The position numbers were made by a program, and so were the translations under genes. Under the pieces are notes generated by a model. That model did no database searches. It worked only from the letters and a program-made list of their open reading frames with translations, and was not told where the DNA came from. DNA of 64,000 nucleotides from Roseibium sp. TrichSKD4 (GTDB lineage: Bacteria > Pseudomonadota > Alphaproteobacteria > Rhizobiales > Stappiaceae), in NCBI RefSeq assembly GCF_000148725.1, contig NZ_GL476320.1, positions 384,746 to 448,745 of the forward strand, read 5' to 3'. Within the stretch, counting starts at the first letter, position 1. The number at the start of each line of letters is the position of its first letter. This document shows, in pieces, positions 8,039-16,373 of this stretch.

Positions 8039-9010
8039 GTGTCCGATCCGTTTTTCCATCCAATATCGGGGTTTGAGCTGCCACGGTTTGCCGGTGTGCC
8101 GACGTTCATGCGCCTGCCGCATGTGCCCTTGGAGCACGAGCGGATTGGAGATGTTCAGATTGGGCTGGTTGGAACACCGTGGGATGCGGGCACGACGAAC
8201 AGGCCGGGACCGCGCCATGCGCCGCGTCAACTTCGCGATGCCTCGACGATGATCAGGGCCCAAAATGGCGCAACAGGCATTCGCCCATTCGAAATGGTCA
8301 ACTGTGCGGATTTGGGCGACGTTGGGCCGAACCCAGCAAGCCTGAAAGACAGCTTGGCGCGGATCACGGCCTGTTATGAACGCTTGGTGCAAAAGAGTAT
8401 TCGCCCGCTGACCGCCGGAGGCGATCATCTGTGTTCCCTGCCGATCTTGCGAGCGCTTGCCCAGAACAAGCCGCTCGGCATGATCCACTTCGACAGTCAT
8501 ACGGATCTCTTTCACAGCTATTTCGGCGGCATGATGTACACCCACGGAACACCGTTCCGCCGCGCCGTGGAGGAGGGGCTTCTTGATCCAAAACGCGTGG
8601 TGCAGATCGGCATTCGCGGCACGGCCTATGACGATGAAGATCGTGATTTTGCCGATTCCGTTGGCATTCGCGTGATCCCCATCGAGGAATTTCATGCGCG
8701 CGGCCCGGAAGACGTCATGGTTGAGGCGAAGGAAATTGCCGGAACAGGCGAAACCTACGTTTCCTATGACATTGATTTCGTCGACCCCGCCTATGCGCCG
8801 GGAACGGGTACGCCGGAAGTTGGTGGTCCGAATTCCTATCAGGCGTTGCAGGTGGCCCGGATGCTGGACGGTGTAAACATCGTTGGTGCGGATATGGTCG
8901 AAGTCTCACCGCCCTTCGACCAAAGCGGCGCAACGGCCTATCTCGGCGTCTCGATCATGTTCGAGATTCTTTGCAATATGGCGCTGTCCATTGGAAAGGC
9001 AGCAGAATGA
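8039..9010 (+). CDS. Agmatinase/arginase-family ureohydrolase
   Basis: A 323-residue ureohydrolase using two Mn ions to release urea from a guanidino compound. All metal ligands are visible: GGDH (about 128-131), HFDSHTD (about 151-157, the DxHxD set) and SYDIDFVDPAYAPGTGTPE (about 240-258). The enzyme is nearer agmatinases and guanidinobutyrase/guanidinopropionase than true arginase; the substrate cannot be fixed. Start is GTG at 8039, with AGGAG about eight bases upstream. It heads an operon with a cupin gene (four-base overlap) and an ACT-domain gene, an unusual company that hints at a specific guanidino compound pathway. Confidence 0.82.
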   Translation: MSDPFFHPISGFELPRFAGVPTFMRLPHVPLEHERIGDVQIGLVGTPWDAGTTNRPGPRHAPRQLRDASTMIRAQNGATGIRPFEMVNCADLGDVGPNPASLKDSLARITACYERLVQKSIRPLTAGGDHLCSLPILRALAQNKPLGMIHFDSHTDLFHSYFGGMMYTHGTPFRRAVEEGLLDPKRVVQIGIRGTAYDDEDRDFADSVGIRVIPIEEFHARGPEDVMVEAKEIAGTGETYVSYDIDFVDPAYAPGTGTPEVGGPNSYQALQVARMLDGVNIVGADMVEVSPPFDQSGATAYLGVSIMFEILCNMALSIGKAAE

Positions 9011-9393
9011 AAACCACGCAGTTGGGACCGAAGGCCGACGCTAAATCACCCGCAGGCGCCGATATCCGTTTCATCATGGATGGCCCAACCGGGAACATGA
9101 TCCATTCAACAGTGCCACCCGGCCAAATCAACCGGGCGACCCGGCACAGCACTGTCAGCGAATTCTGGCATGTTCTGGAAGGGGAAGGGCAGATCTGGCG
9201 CAAGAACGGGGACGCTGAAGAAACAGTGGATCTCGTCGCTGGCGTATCGATTGATATTCCGGTTGGCACAGCTTTCCAGTATCGCTGCACCGGAACCACA
9301 CCCCTGAAGTTCATCTGCATCTCCATGCCGCCGTGGCCGGGAGATGAAGAAGCAACTTATGTCGATGAGGTTTGGGAGCCAACGGCGTCCTGA
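9007..9393 (+). CDS. Cupin-domain protein
   Basis: A 128-residue single-domain cupin. The first conserved motif region reads STVSEFWHVLEGEGQIW and the second is DLVAGVSIDIPVGTAFQYRC. The usual metal-binding HxH is not preserved at the first motif, so it may bind a ligand without metal or act as an isomerase/lyase with unknown substrate. It starts at the ATG at 9007, overlapping the ureohydrolase stop by four bases; a longer frame beginning upstream inside that gene is an artefact. Co-translation with the ureohydrolase suggests a shared pathway. Confidence 0.7.
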   Translation: MKTTQLGPKADAKSPAGADIRFIMDGPTGNMIHSTVPPGQINRATRHSTVSEFWHVLEGEGQIWRKNGDAEETVDLVAGVSIDIPVGTAFQYRCTGTTPLKFICISMPPWPGDEEATYVDEVWEPTAS

Positions 9394-9413
9394 AAGGGCG
9401 TAAGGAGCAATTG

Positions 9414-9827
9414 GTGGCAGGCGAAACAAATCTACAAAAGCTGATTTCCGGCATGCGTCCCGAGCTTGACGCGCAACCCTATGTCTTTTGCACCTTCGAA
9501 AAGACGTCGATGGCCGATCTTGCCGCGCATGATCCGGTCGGGCTGTTTCGCGAAGCAGAAGGGCTGACCGCGATCCTGACGCCAAAGGCCGCAGAAGCGC
9601 TGGGTCAGACAGGCTTACCCCAGTTCAAACGCATCACGCTACAAATACACTCGGCCCTGGAAGCCGTCGGTCTGACCGCCGCCTTTTCAACTGCGCTGGG
9701 CGAGGCGGGTATTTCGGCAAATGTGATCGCGGGCTACTATCACGATCACATTTTTATTGCCGAGACGGATGCTGACAAAGCTATTCAGGTGCTGGAAGAT
9801 TTGGCGGCAGAGGCTGGCACCCAATAG
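9414..9827 (+). CDS. ACT-domain protein
   Basis: A protein of about 137 residues with an ACT-type ligand-binding fold of the small stand-alone kind. The N-terminal half carries EGLTAILTPKAAEALG, and the C-terminal half carries LTAAFSTALGEAGISANVIAG followed by YYHDHIFIAETDADKAIQVL, the beta-alpha-beta pattern of ACT domains. The start chosen is the GTG at 9414 because AAGGAG lies six bases upstream; an earlier ATG at 9372 overlaps the cupin gene and lacks a ribosome-binding site. Third gene of the ureohydrolase operon. ACT domains usually sense amino acids, so a regulatory or sensing role is plausible but unproved. Confidence 0.72.
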   Translation: MAGETNLQKLISGMRPELDAQPYVFCTFEKTSMADLAAHDPVGLFREAEGLTAILTPKAAEALGQTGLPQFKRITLQIHSALEAVGLTAAFSTALGEAGISANVIAGYYHDHIFIAETDADKAIQVLEDLAAEAGTQ

Positions 9828-9936
9828 GGGGCATTCTAAAAAATTTCACAAGGAATTATCCCCATTTGTGCCTCAAACGTTGCAATTGAGACCGATCATT
9901 CCCATTCCTAAAGAACACGGAGCAAAGGGCAGGGAT

Positions 9937-10779
9937 ATGCAACGGGCCAAACGGCGCCTCGCAGCGGTCATGTGTGCGGATGTCGCGCATTATTCAAAGC
10001 TGATGGAGCAGGATGAAGACGGGACCTTGAACCGTCTCAAGGCCTATCGCGATGTCATGTCCGCGCTGACCGAGCGCCACGATGGCCGGATCGTCAACAC
10101 ATGGGGCGATGCGGTCATCATCGAGTTTGGCTCCGTGATCGAGGCTGTGCAATGCGCAATCGAAATCCAGACCGAACTGTCCCACCGCAATGCGGACCTG
10201 CCCGACAGTGAAAAAATGGAATTCCGCATTGGCCTCAACCTCGGTGACCTTATGGTTGAGGGGGACGACATCTATGGCGACGGTGTGAATGTGGCTGCCC
10301 GTCTTCAGGAACTGGCGCCGACCGGCGGTATCATGCTGTCCCAGTCTGTCTATGATCAGGTGCGAAACAAGCTCGCCATAGGCTTTGATCCGCGTGGCTT
10401 GCAAACCGTCAAGAATGTCTCCGAGCCGGTGGAAACCTATGCGGTGCGCCTCGGCGGGCGAAATGAACCGGAGACGGTGCCGGACAATAACAAGGCCGAG
10501 AATGAGCCTCGACAGGCTGAGACGGTTGGCGATCCCGATTTGGCCAAGGCGCGTAACGGTTTCGATCAGGCACGGGCGTGGGTTGCGCGTCAACCGCGTA
10601 ACATCCGGTCGTCAATCTTCATGATCGGCTTTTTCTTCGGGTTAAATCTTCTGACCAGTGGTTTGTCTGAATTGTGGTTTGTTTGGCCGGCCTTGCCTTT
10701 CGCAATGATGATTGCCTGGCACTTTTTTGTCGGGAAAAAGGAAGAGAAGCTTTCTTCATCAGGCAAGTCCGCTAAATAA
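9937..10779 (+). CDS. Class III adenylate/guanylate cyclase with C-terminal 2TM domain
   Basis: A 280-residue protein. Residues about 5-165 form a class III nucleotide cyclase domain: the first metal Asp lies in VMCADVAHYSKLM, the second in TWGDAVIIEF, and the transition-state Asn and Arg lie in GDGVNVAARLQELAPTGG. The catalytic set therefore looks intact. The C-terminal part has an acidic, polar linker and then two hydrophobic segments (FMIGFFFGLNLLTSGL and the WPALPFAMMIAWHFFVG region), the 2TM module often joined to such cyclases. Start is the ATG at 9937 preceded by AGGGA; a longer frame from 9757 overlaps the ACT gene. Whether the product is cAMP or cGMP cannot be read reliably. Confidence 0.85.
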   Translation: MQRAKRRLAAVMCADVAHYSKLMEQDEDGTLNRLKAYRDVMSALTERHDGRIVNTWGDAVIIEFGSVIEAVQCAIEIQTELSHRNADLPDSEKMEFRIGLNLGDLMVEGDDIYGDGVNVAARLQELAPTGGIMLSQSVYDQVRNKLAIGFDPRGLQTVKNVSEPVETYAVRLGGRNEPETVPDNNKAENEPRQAETVGDPDLAKARNGFDQARAWVARQPRNIRSSIFMIGFFFGLNLLTSGLSELWFVWPALPFAMMIAWHFFVGKKEEKLSSSGKSAK

Positions 10780-10923
10780 CCTGTGAAAGTTTACGTCATT
10801 GTTGGCGGGCTGGTAACTCTTTTGCGGCTAAGAGGGTTTCTTCATTTGCGAGCCGTGCCATCATCGCCTACACATGGGGACAGGTACTGATTTGCCGGTC
10901 CCTCCGGCACTCATAAAAAGTCA

Positions 10924-11556
10924 ATGGAGTTTTTCCTGCGCATGAAAGACTATACAACACCGGTGCCCGCCCGCCTCGATGACGACGAGGACGACAAGAC
11001 AAAGACCCCGCAATCCGTGCCGGTCGACAAGCACCTGTTCGAAGCCCGGACCGTTTTGATCACCGGCCCGATCACGCAGGAACTTGCCCGGGACGTGTGT
11101 TCCCGTTTGCTGGCTCTGGCGCAAGTGTCGAACGATCCGATCACGGTCATCGTTTCGTCTCCGGGTGGCCACGTTGAATCTGGCGACATGATCCACGACA
11201 CGATCAAGTTTGTGTCCCCGGAAGTTCGCATTCTTGGCATGGGCTGGGTCGCAAGTGCTGGCGCACTGATCTATGTGTCTGTTCCCAAGGAACAGCGCTA
11301 TTGCACCCAGAACACCCGCTTCCTGTTGCACCAACCGTCCGGTGGTGCTGGCGGCATGGCAACGGATATCGAGATCCAGGCCAAAGAGATCATCAAGATG
11401 CGGGATCGCCTCAACCAGATCTTCGCAGATGCCACCGGCCAGCCGATAGAGCGGATCGAAAAAGACACCGATCGCGACTATTGGATGAGCCCGGAAGAGG
11501 GCATTGAATACGGTCTGGTTGGCAAGGTCGTGACGAACGCCAGCGAAATCGGCTAA
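10924..11556 (+). CDS. ClpP-family serine protease, divergent paralogue
   Basis: A 210-residue ClpP homologue. The catalytic triad is intact at the spacing of the E. coli enzyme: Ser111 in VASAGA, His136 in LLHQPSGG and Asp185 in DTDRDYW. Relative to main ClpP proteins it has an acidic N-terminal extension (about residues 18-26, DDDEDD), GWVASAG in place of the usual GQAASMG, and a variable handle region. It is therefore probably a second ClpP that forms its own or mixed rings rather than the housekeeping subunit; this is inference. No Clp ATPase gene is adjacent (clpA is 10 kb away). An alternative start at the ATG at 10942 is possible. A strong terminator follows. Confidence 0.8.
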   Translation: MEFFLRMKDYTTPVPARLDDDEDDKTKTPQSVPVDKHLFEARTVLITGPITQELARDVCSRLLALAQVSNDPITVIVSSPGGHVESGDMIHDTIKFVSPEVRILGMGWVASAGALIYVSVPKEQRYCTQNTRFLLHQPSGGAGGMATDIEIQAKEIIKMRDRLNQIFADATGQPIERIEKDTDRDYWMSPEEGIEYGLVGKVVTNASEIG

Positions 11557-11581
11557 ATCCAGCCAGCTGATTAGCATTTCA

Positions 11582-11616
11582 AACACCGGTCAGACCTAAC
11601 TGGCCGGTGTTTTTTG
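11582..11616 (+). terminator. Rho-independent terminator after the clpP-like gene
   Basis: Stem AACACCGG-T-CAG / CTG-G-CCGGTGTT with loop ACCTAA, followed by a run of T. Confidence 0.85.
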
Positions 11617-11701
11617 TTTTCTGCCCTATCCAACGCGACCATGCTTTCGCCAATGTCTGCCGCAACAAGACCGTTGAAGTTCTACGGTTCGGAGTCCTGA
11701 T

Positions 11702-12505
11702 TTGTTTTTTCTGTTGTCCAAGGTGATCTTTTTCATCATTCGCCCATCCAATTTTCTACTGATCTTGTTGGGTGTCGGCGTGTTTTTCTTATTCGGAAAG
11801 CGCCAGAAGTTGGGACGCGGGCTGGTGCTGCTGTCCTTTCTGGGCTTTTTCGCTTTTGGACTTGGGCCGCTGGGCAACATCTTGATGCAGCCTCTGGAAG
11901 ACCGCTTTCAAACGCCTGAGGACGTGGGGCAGATCGACGGGATTATCGTGTTGGGCGGAGCGATTGATACGGTTGTGACCAACACGCGCCTGTTGACTTC
12001 CATCAACACCGCGGCAGAGCGGGTAACGGTTGTCGCGCAGCTTGCCAGAGAGCATCCGAAAGCCGAGGTCATTCACTCCGGCGGTGAAGGGCTGTTGCTT
12101 GGTTCCGGGACTTCGGAAGCAGAAGGCGTTCTGCCGCTGTTTCTGTCTTTCGGCATTGAGCGTGAGCGGATCATCTTGGAGGATCAGGCGCGCAACACCT
12201 GGGAAAACGCGACCCTGACCAAAGAGCAGTTGGAGCCGATAGAAGGACAGCGCTGGCTTTTGGTGACATCTGCTTATCACATGCCACGCTCCGTCGGTGT
12301 GTTTGAAGCGGCTGGCTGGACAGGCATCGTTCCATATCCGGTCGATCAGCGCACCCGAGGCCCGCAAGATGCTGGCCGGTGGTTTGTCGGGCTTGCAGAA
12401 GGCTTGAAACGAACGGATGTGGCCGTGAAGGAGTGGATCGGTCTGGTTGCCTATTACGCGACCGGCCGCAGCACAGCGCTGTTTCCATCTCCAAAGGCGA
12501 ATTGA
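11702..12505 (+). CDS. YdcF/ElyC-family (DUF218) membrane protein
   Basis: A 267-residue protein. Two hydrophobic segments at about residues 2-31 and 39-60 anchor it in the inner membrane. The rest is a DUF218 domain: DGIIVLGGAIDTV near residue 79, the acidic/polar HSGGEGLLLGSGTSEAEG in the middle, and LLVTSAYHMPRSVGVFEAAG near residue 194. ElyC and SanA relatives affect envelope integrity and lipid-linked precursor use; the precise reaction is not established. The start is a TTG at 11702 with GGAG seven bases before it; there is no in-frame ATG near the start of the first membrane segment. Confidence 0.8.
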   Translation: MFFLLSKVIFFIIRPSNFLLILLGVGVFFLFGKRQKLGRGLVLLSFLGFFAFGLGPLGNILMQPLEDRFQTPEDVGQIDGIIVLGGAIDTVVTNTRLLTSINTAAERVTVVAQLAREHPKAEVIHSGGEGLLLGSGTSEAEGVLPLFLSFGIERERIILEDQARNTWENATLTKEQLEPIEGQRWLLVTSAYHMPRSVGVFEAAGWTGIVPYPVDQRTRGPQDAGRWFVGLAEGLKRTDVAVKEWIGLVAYYATGRSTALFPSPKAN

Positions 12506-12548
12506 GCTTGATTAGTGCCCCAAAGGGCCATGTCTGCCTTGATGTTGT

Positions 12549-13289
12549 CTATTTGCCAGACGGTGTGTCTGAGGGCGGGATCACCCTTTGTCCGAAGAGG
12601 GCAGCGGCCCGAGCTCTCGACAGGAACTGACGCCGGAGCAAGACGGCAAGTGTTGTGCAGGCAAAGACCGCAGGGCCGGCAAACCAGCCAAGAAACGCAA
12701 TTGCAAAGAAAAAAGCGCGCTGCCCCCTGTTGAAATGGCGTCCAGCCAGAACATTGAGGTCAGCAGCTTTACTCGCAATGTATCTGAGGTCTTCTTCCGG
12801 TTTTGTGCCATGTTCAGGGACGGACCCCATAACGATGCTGGCGTAGTTGAATAGTCGGTAGGCCCAGCCAAACTTGAAAAACGCATAGGCAAAGATGACC
12901 CCGAGGCCAAGAACCTTCAGTTCCCATAATGTCCGGCTCATCTCAACCGGTATGGAGAGGTCGCCAGCCACCCGTTGAATTGTGTCGGGCGAATCAAGAA
13001 GCGCAAAGCTGCCACCTATTGCGAGCAGGGACATTGATGCAAAGAAGGCAGTTCCTTGCTGCAGGCCGCCCATGATTGCCGTATCCATGATGCGCACTTC
13101 ACGGCTGGCCATGGCCATCATCCACTGTCTTCGGTGCTGATCCATGGCGTGAGACAGAGACTTCTTGTGAAACGGGCTTATGTCTATCAGCAGATTAAAG
13201 CCGAACCAGGCAAACAAAAACCACGTCACTGAGAGCATGTCGGCAAGGGAGAGTGCGTCAAACATCAAGTGCCCAAATTTTGTCATCAT
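12549..13289 (-). CDS. DUF599 family membrane protein
   Basis: A 246-residue integral membrane protein of the DUF599 family, function unknown. Four hydrophobic segments are visible: about residues 16-36 (MLSVTWFLFAWFGFNLLIDI), 80-100, 126-145 and 205-230. The conserved soluble motif HRRQWMMAMASREVRIMDTA lies after the first segment, and the RLFNYASIVMGSVP segment follows the third, both as in the family. It converges with the YdcF-like gene. The gap after its start up to 13520 holds only AT-rich DNA and, probably, the promoters of this gene and of the small gene at 13521. Confidence 0.8.
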   Translation of the reverse strand: MMTKFGHLMFDALSLADMLSVTWFLFAWFGFNLLIDISPFHKKSLSHAMDQHRRQWMMAMASREVRIMDTAIMGGLQQGTAFFASMSLLAIGGSFALLDSPDTIQRVAGDLSIPVEMSRTLWELKVLGLGVIFAYAFFKFGWAYRLFNYASIVMGSVPEHGTKPEEDLRYIASKAADLNVLAGRHFNRGQRAFFFAIAFLGWFAGPAVFACTTLAVLLRRQFLSRARAAALFGQRVIPPSDTPSGK

Positions 13290-13520
13290 TCGGACACGGG
13301 GTAACTGGAGGAGCCGCTATCCGAATTTTTTCGAGTGGCAATTTAATACCCTAAATAGTTGATTTAATCCCCATAAATCGAGCCCTGCACACAGGGCTAT
13401 TCAGGGCCCCATATTTTGCGCTTGCGAAATCGTAATCATTCCTTTACCTCCTCGCCTCAATGAGGCCGCAATTGGGGCACCCCGCTGCGTAGCCGTTCAT
13501 CAAAAGAGGTTTCCTGTTTT

Positions 13521-13655
13521 ATGGATGAAAACGTACAAAAGTCCTGTTGGGGCGTAACAATCTGGACCGTGGTTGCTGTGACTGCAGCCTTGGCATTGGT
13601 TGTTCTTTTCAATGACGTTGATACAGCACAACAGGCAGTCGCAGTCGCTCAGTAA
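13521..13655 (+). CDS. 44-residue single-pass membrane protein
   Basis: A short gene below usual gene-finder cut-offs. The ATG at 13521 is preceded by AGAGG about ten bases upstream, and a good Rho-independent terminator starts 26 bases after the TAA. The product starts MDENVQKSCWGV, has one hydrophobic helix (about residues 12-30, ending VVLF) and a short C-terminal tail with VDTAQQ. The charge pattern predicts a single membrane crossing. I do not recognise a family. The match of ribosome-binding site, membrane helix and terminator makes a real gene likely, but conservation in relatives is untested. Confidence 0.6.
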   Translation: MDENVQKSCWGVTIWTVVAVTAALALVVLFNDVDTAQQAVAVAQ

Positions 13656-13680
13656 ATTTATAGCGACTTGCAGACATCAG

Positions 13681-13706
13681 AAGCGCGACATCGGTCGCGC
13701 TTTTTT
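13681..13706 (+). terminator. Rho-independent terminator of the 44-residue membrane protein gene
   Basis: Perfect 9-bp stem AAGCGCGAC / GTCGCGCTT with loop ATCG, running into TTTTTT. Confidence 0.88.
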
Positions 13707-13758
13707 CGTTTCTGGAATAGAGATAATGACGTTACGTCAATTTTGGTGGCGTTGATTG

Positions 13759-14646
13759 TCAGACCTGAAGCACGGCTCTGACAAGGGTTTCCGCCGTTTT
13801 GTGCTCAGGAGACCAACCAGAAAGTTTCTCTGATCGCTCGGTGTTCAAGACTTGCGAGCGACCATATCCAGCCATCCAGTCGGCTGTAGGCGGAATGTCC
13901 TCTGGAGCGGCTTCCGTCTGAAGTATCAGGTCCGTTTCCAATTCCTGGTTAACCGCATCAACCAGTTCACCAACTGGCAGTCCGGGGTGGCCTGCACCAA
14001 ACACATTCAACCGAAATCCCTGACGCCTCAAAACGGTAGAATAGAGGCGTGCCAAATCGCTGACTTCAACAAGGGGCCAGCAGGTTTGCAGTGTTGCGCG
14101 AGTCTTGAACGGACTGCCCGCCAATGCTGCATTTGCCAGATCGGCTACAGGGCCGGTTTCTGCGCTGCACACAAGGGCCGGGTGAATAACGGAAACCTGC
14201 AGCTCCACACTTGTGATAAGACTGCGAATTGTCTCAGACATTTGCGCAAAGGGCGGCAGCGGGGCGTGGGCTGTTGTTTCCTTCAAGGGATACCGGTCTG
14301 AGGCCGCAGGATAGAGCCAAATCCCACCTGTGTAGATGATTTTTAAAGGGCGGGCCTTGCCGCGAGCAGCTTTTCGGATCGCGAACATCGCCGCACGGTC
14401 AACGGCACCCATGTCAGGGGCAAAGGTTGCGCCCAGATGCACAAGCGCCTCGCAAGATACCGCGCGCTGCGTCCATTCCTCCGGGCATGTGAGGTCGCCC
14501 GGGAATACGGTTGCGCCCAGATGCCTGAGTTTGTCCGCAGATTGCTCTGATCTGGACAGGGCAATGACCTTGCAGCCATCTTCCAACAAATGAGAAACAA
14601 CCGCTTGCCCTATGGTGCCCGAACCACCTGTCAAAAATACTTCCAT
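13759..14646 (-). CDS. NAD(P)-dependent epimerase/dehydratase-family protein
   Basis: A 295-residue extended short-chain dehydrogenase-like protein. From the ATG at 14646 it opens with MEVFLTGGSGTIGQAVVSHL, a Rossmann TGGSGxIG nucleotide-binding loop. A region around IIYTGGIWLYP and SDRYPLKE stands where epimerases carry their catalytic motif, but a canonical YxxxK is not obvious, so it may be atypical or serve as a sensor. The C-terminal half (SDLARLY, NVFGAGHP, then LSGWSPEHKTA) matches SDR-e proteins. A longer frame starting at 14733 adds residues that precede the Rossmann strand and is unlikely. Substrate unknown. Confidence 0.78.
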   Translation of the reverse strand: MEVFLTGGSGTIGQAVVSHLLEDGCKVIALSRSEQSADKLRHLGATVFPGDLTCPEEWTQRAVSCEALVHLGATFAPDMGAVDRAAMFAIRKAARGKARPLKIIYTGGIWLYPAASDRYPLKETTAHAPLPPFAQMSETIRSLITSVELQVSVIHPALVCSAETGPVADLANAALAGSPFKTRATLQTCWPLVEVSDLARLYSTVLRRQGFRLNVFGAGHPGLPVGELVDAVNQELETDLILQTEAAPEDIPPTADWMAGYGRSQVLNTERSEKLSGWSPEHKTAETLVRAVLQV

Positions 14647-14768
14647 GTAGTGACAGAAACTCTTTCCCGAGTGGAGCGCAAGCAGACGACCTGCAAGACC
14701 TGTGCAAAAGGTACCAGCCCAAACGCGGTGCATTTGAAACCGGGCGGCGCAGTGCTAGATGAAGAAGC

Positions 14769-15203
14769 ATGACGCTTCATTTGGTGAAATTATGTGTGGG
14801 CGCGGACAGCGTGGAGAGCTTGCAGGCGTGGATCGACTTCCGCAAGGAGCAGGCGCATTCCGCCGGTGTTGAGTTCGTCCAGAACCACACGACCCGTATG
14901 GTGCCGACCCGAAAGGATGAGCTGCTGGATAAAGGGTCCCTTTATTGGGTGATCAAGGGTAAAATCCAGTGTCGTCAGAACCTTTTGGATATCCGGCCCT
15001 TCACCGACAACGCCGGGGTCAAACGCTGCGACCTGATTCTGGAGCCGCGGATTATCCTGACCCAGTATCAGCCAAAACGGCCGTTTCAGGGCTGGCGTTA
15101 CCTGAAGGCGGATGATGCGCCCAGAGACATCAAAAATGCGGCGGAGGCAGCAGCCATGCCCGACGCCATGCGCCGAGACCTCACAGAACTCTGCCTCCTT
15201 TGA
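14769..15203 (+). CDS. DUF1489 family protein
   Basis: A 144-residue protein that matches the alphaproteobacterial DUF1489 family along its whole length: MTLHLVKLCVGADSVESL at the start, TRMVPTRKDELLDKGSLYWV in the middle, and RPFQGWRYLKADDAPRD towards the end. Function is unknown; the family is cytoplasmic with no membrane segment or signal peptide. It is divergent from the epimerase-like gene and ends at a strong terminator. Confidence 0.85.
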   Translation: MTLHLVKLCVGADSVESLQAWIDFRKEQAHSAGVEFVQNHTTRMVPTRKDELLDKGSLYWVIKGKIQCRQNLLDIRPFTDNAGVKRCDLILEPRIILTQYQPKRPFQGWRYLKADDAPRDIKNAAEAAAMPDAMRRDLTELCLL

Positions 15204-15210
15204 TCAAAAG

Positions 15211-15238
15211 AAGCCGAGCTTCGTGAGCTCGGCTTTTT
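15211..15238. terminator. Bidirectional Rho-independent terminator
   Basis: Perfect 10-bp stem AAGCCGAGCT / AGCTCGGCTT with loop TCGTG and TTTTT on the plus side. It lies between the convergent DUF1489 and enoyl-CoA hydratase genes and can serve both. Confidence 0.88.
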
Positions 15239-15254
15239 AACGAAGCGGAAGATC

Positions 15255-16100
15255 TTAGTTGATCTCTTGAACTTTCATCACCAGATCGCCCCAGTTGCGT
15301 TGGTTTTCGATGTCGTGTTCCAGCCGTTGTTCATCCGCGATGGTGAAACGTTTGATCGCAGGTGTTTTACTGGTCGCCTGATAGAGCCAATATGCTTCCG
15401 CATTCAAGGCGTCATCGATTGGTTTGTCGATGGACTCATACACTGCCTTTTTGCAAGCGTTTATGGATTCCGCCGGGAATTGGGCAATGCGGTTCGCTAG
15501 GGCGTCAACATAAGGCCCGATTTCGTCGGGGTCCAAGGCCTTGTTGATCGTGCCCAAGCGTTCTGCATCGTCAGCATCATAGTCCTGTGCGCTCAAGATG
15601 ATTTCCAGAGCTTTGCCAAGGCTGGTCTGACGAGCCATCCGAGAGGCTCCGCCGCCGCAGGGCAGGATGCCCATACCGACTTCCATCTGCATGAATTTGT
15701 ACTTGCCGCGCGCCGCAAAGCGCATGTCGAGCGCCAGAGCAAGTTCATGACCTCCGCCACGCGCGAATCCCTCCAGCTTCGCAATTGTGGCCTGAGGTAC
15801 CTTGCTGATCCGCTCACAAACAGCCTGAAGATCAAGCAATTGCGCTTCTTCACGCGACACGGCTTCGGTCGACATGTCTTTCAAAAGTTCGGTGTCGTAG
15901 TGACAGACCCAGATTTCCGGATTGGCAGACTGAAAGACCACAACTTTCGTGTTGCGATCACGCTCCAGTCGCATTGCTAAGCTGTTCAAGTCGGCCAGCA
16001 TTTCCTGCCCCTGAACATTTACCGATCCGAAATCGAAAGTGACCGTTAGGACACCGCCATTTTGTTCAGTCGTGAAAGTGGTGAAACCTGCATATTTCAT
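15255..16100 (-). CDS. Enoyl-CoA hydratase/isomerase-family protein
   Basis: A 281-residue crotonase-fold protein. The acyl-CoA oxyanion-hole and catalytic region is visible: FARGGGHELALALDMRFAAR with a Glu at the first catalytic position, then MEVGMGILPCGGGASRMAR with a Glu at the second. The family hydrates or isomerises acyl-CoA or acts on other CoA thioesters; which one is not clear. Start is the ATG at 16100, with GAGG eight bases upstream; a longer frame to 16151 lacks a ribosome-binding site. The 273 bases upstream are AT-rich and carry no gene. Confidence 0.82.
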   Translation of the reverse strand: MKYAGFTTFTTEQNGGVLTVTFDFGSVNVQGQEMLADLNSLAMRLERDRNTKVVVFQSANPEIWVCHYDTELLKDMSTEAVSREEAQLLDLQAVCERISKVPQATIAKLEGFARGGGHELALALDMRFAARGKYKFMQMEVGMGILPCGGGASRMARQTSLGKALEIILSAQDYDADDAERLGTINKALDPDEIGPYVDALANRIAQFPAESINACKKAVYESIDKPIDDALNAEAYWLYQATSKTPAIKRFTIADEQRLEHDIENQRNWGDLVMKVQEIN

Positions 16101-16373
16101 TGAACGTTCCTCGGGGATAGTCGTGGTTACGGACACGATTTGTGAAGTCACTCCGATGTGACCAACTACAGGTAAGGAACGTATTTTCGATATAAACGAC
16201 CGAAAAAAGAATTCAGAATATAGAAAAAGTATATATTGAGGATTGTGAGAGGTGGAGGAGGGGTGGAAATTACAAGTATGTAGTGTGTATGGGGGTTATC
16301 AGTCTCTTGCTTTTTGAAACCCAGCTCTCCAATTTTCAGTATGAGACACAGTTCGAACCAAAGGGCGAAAGAA

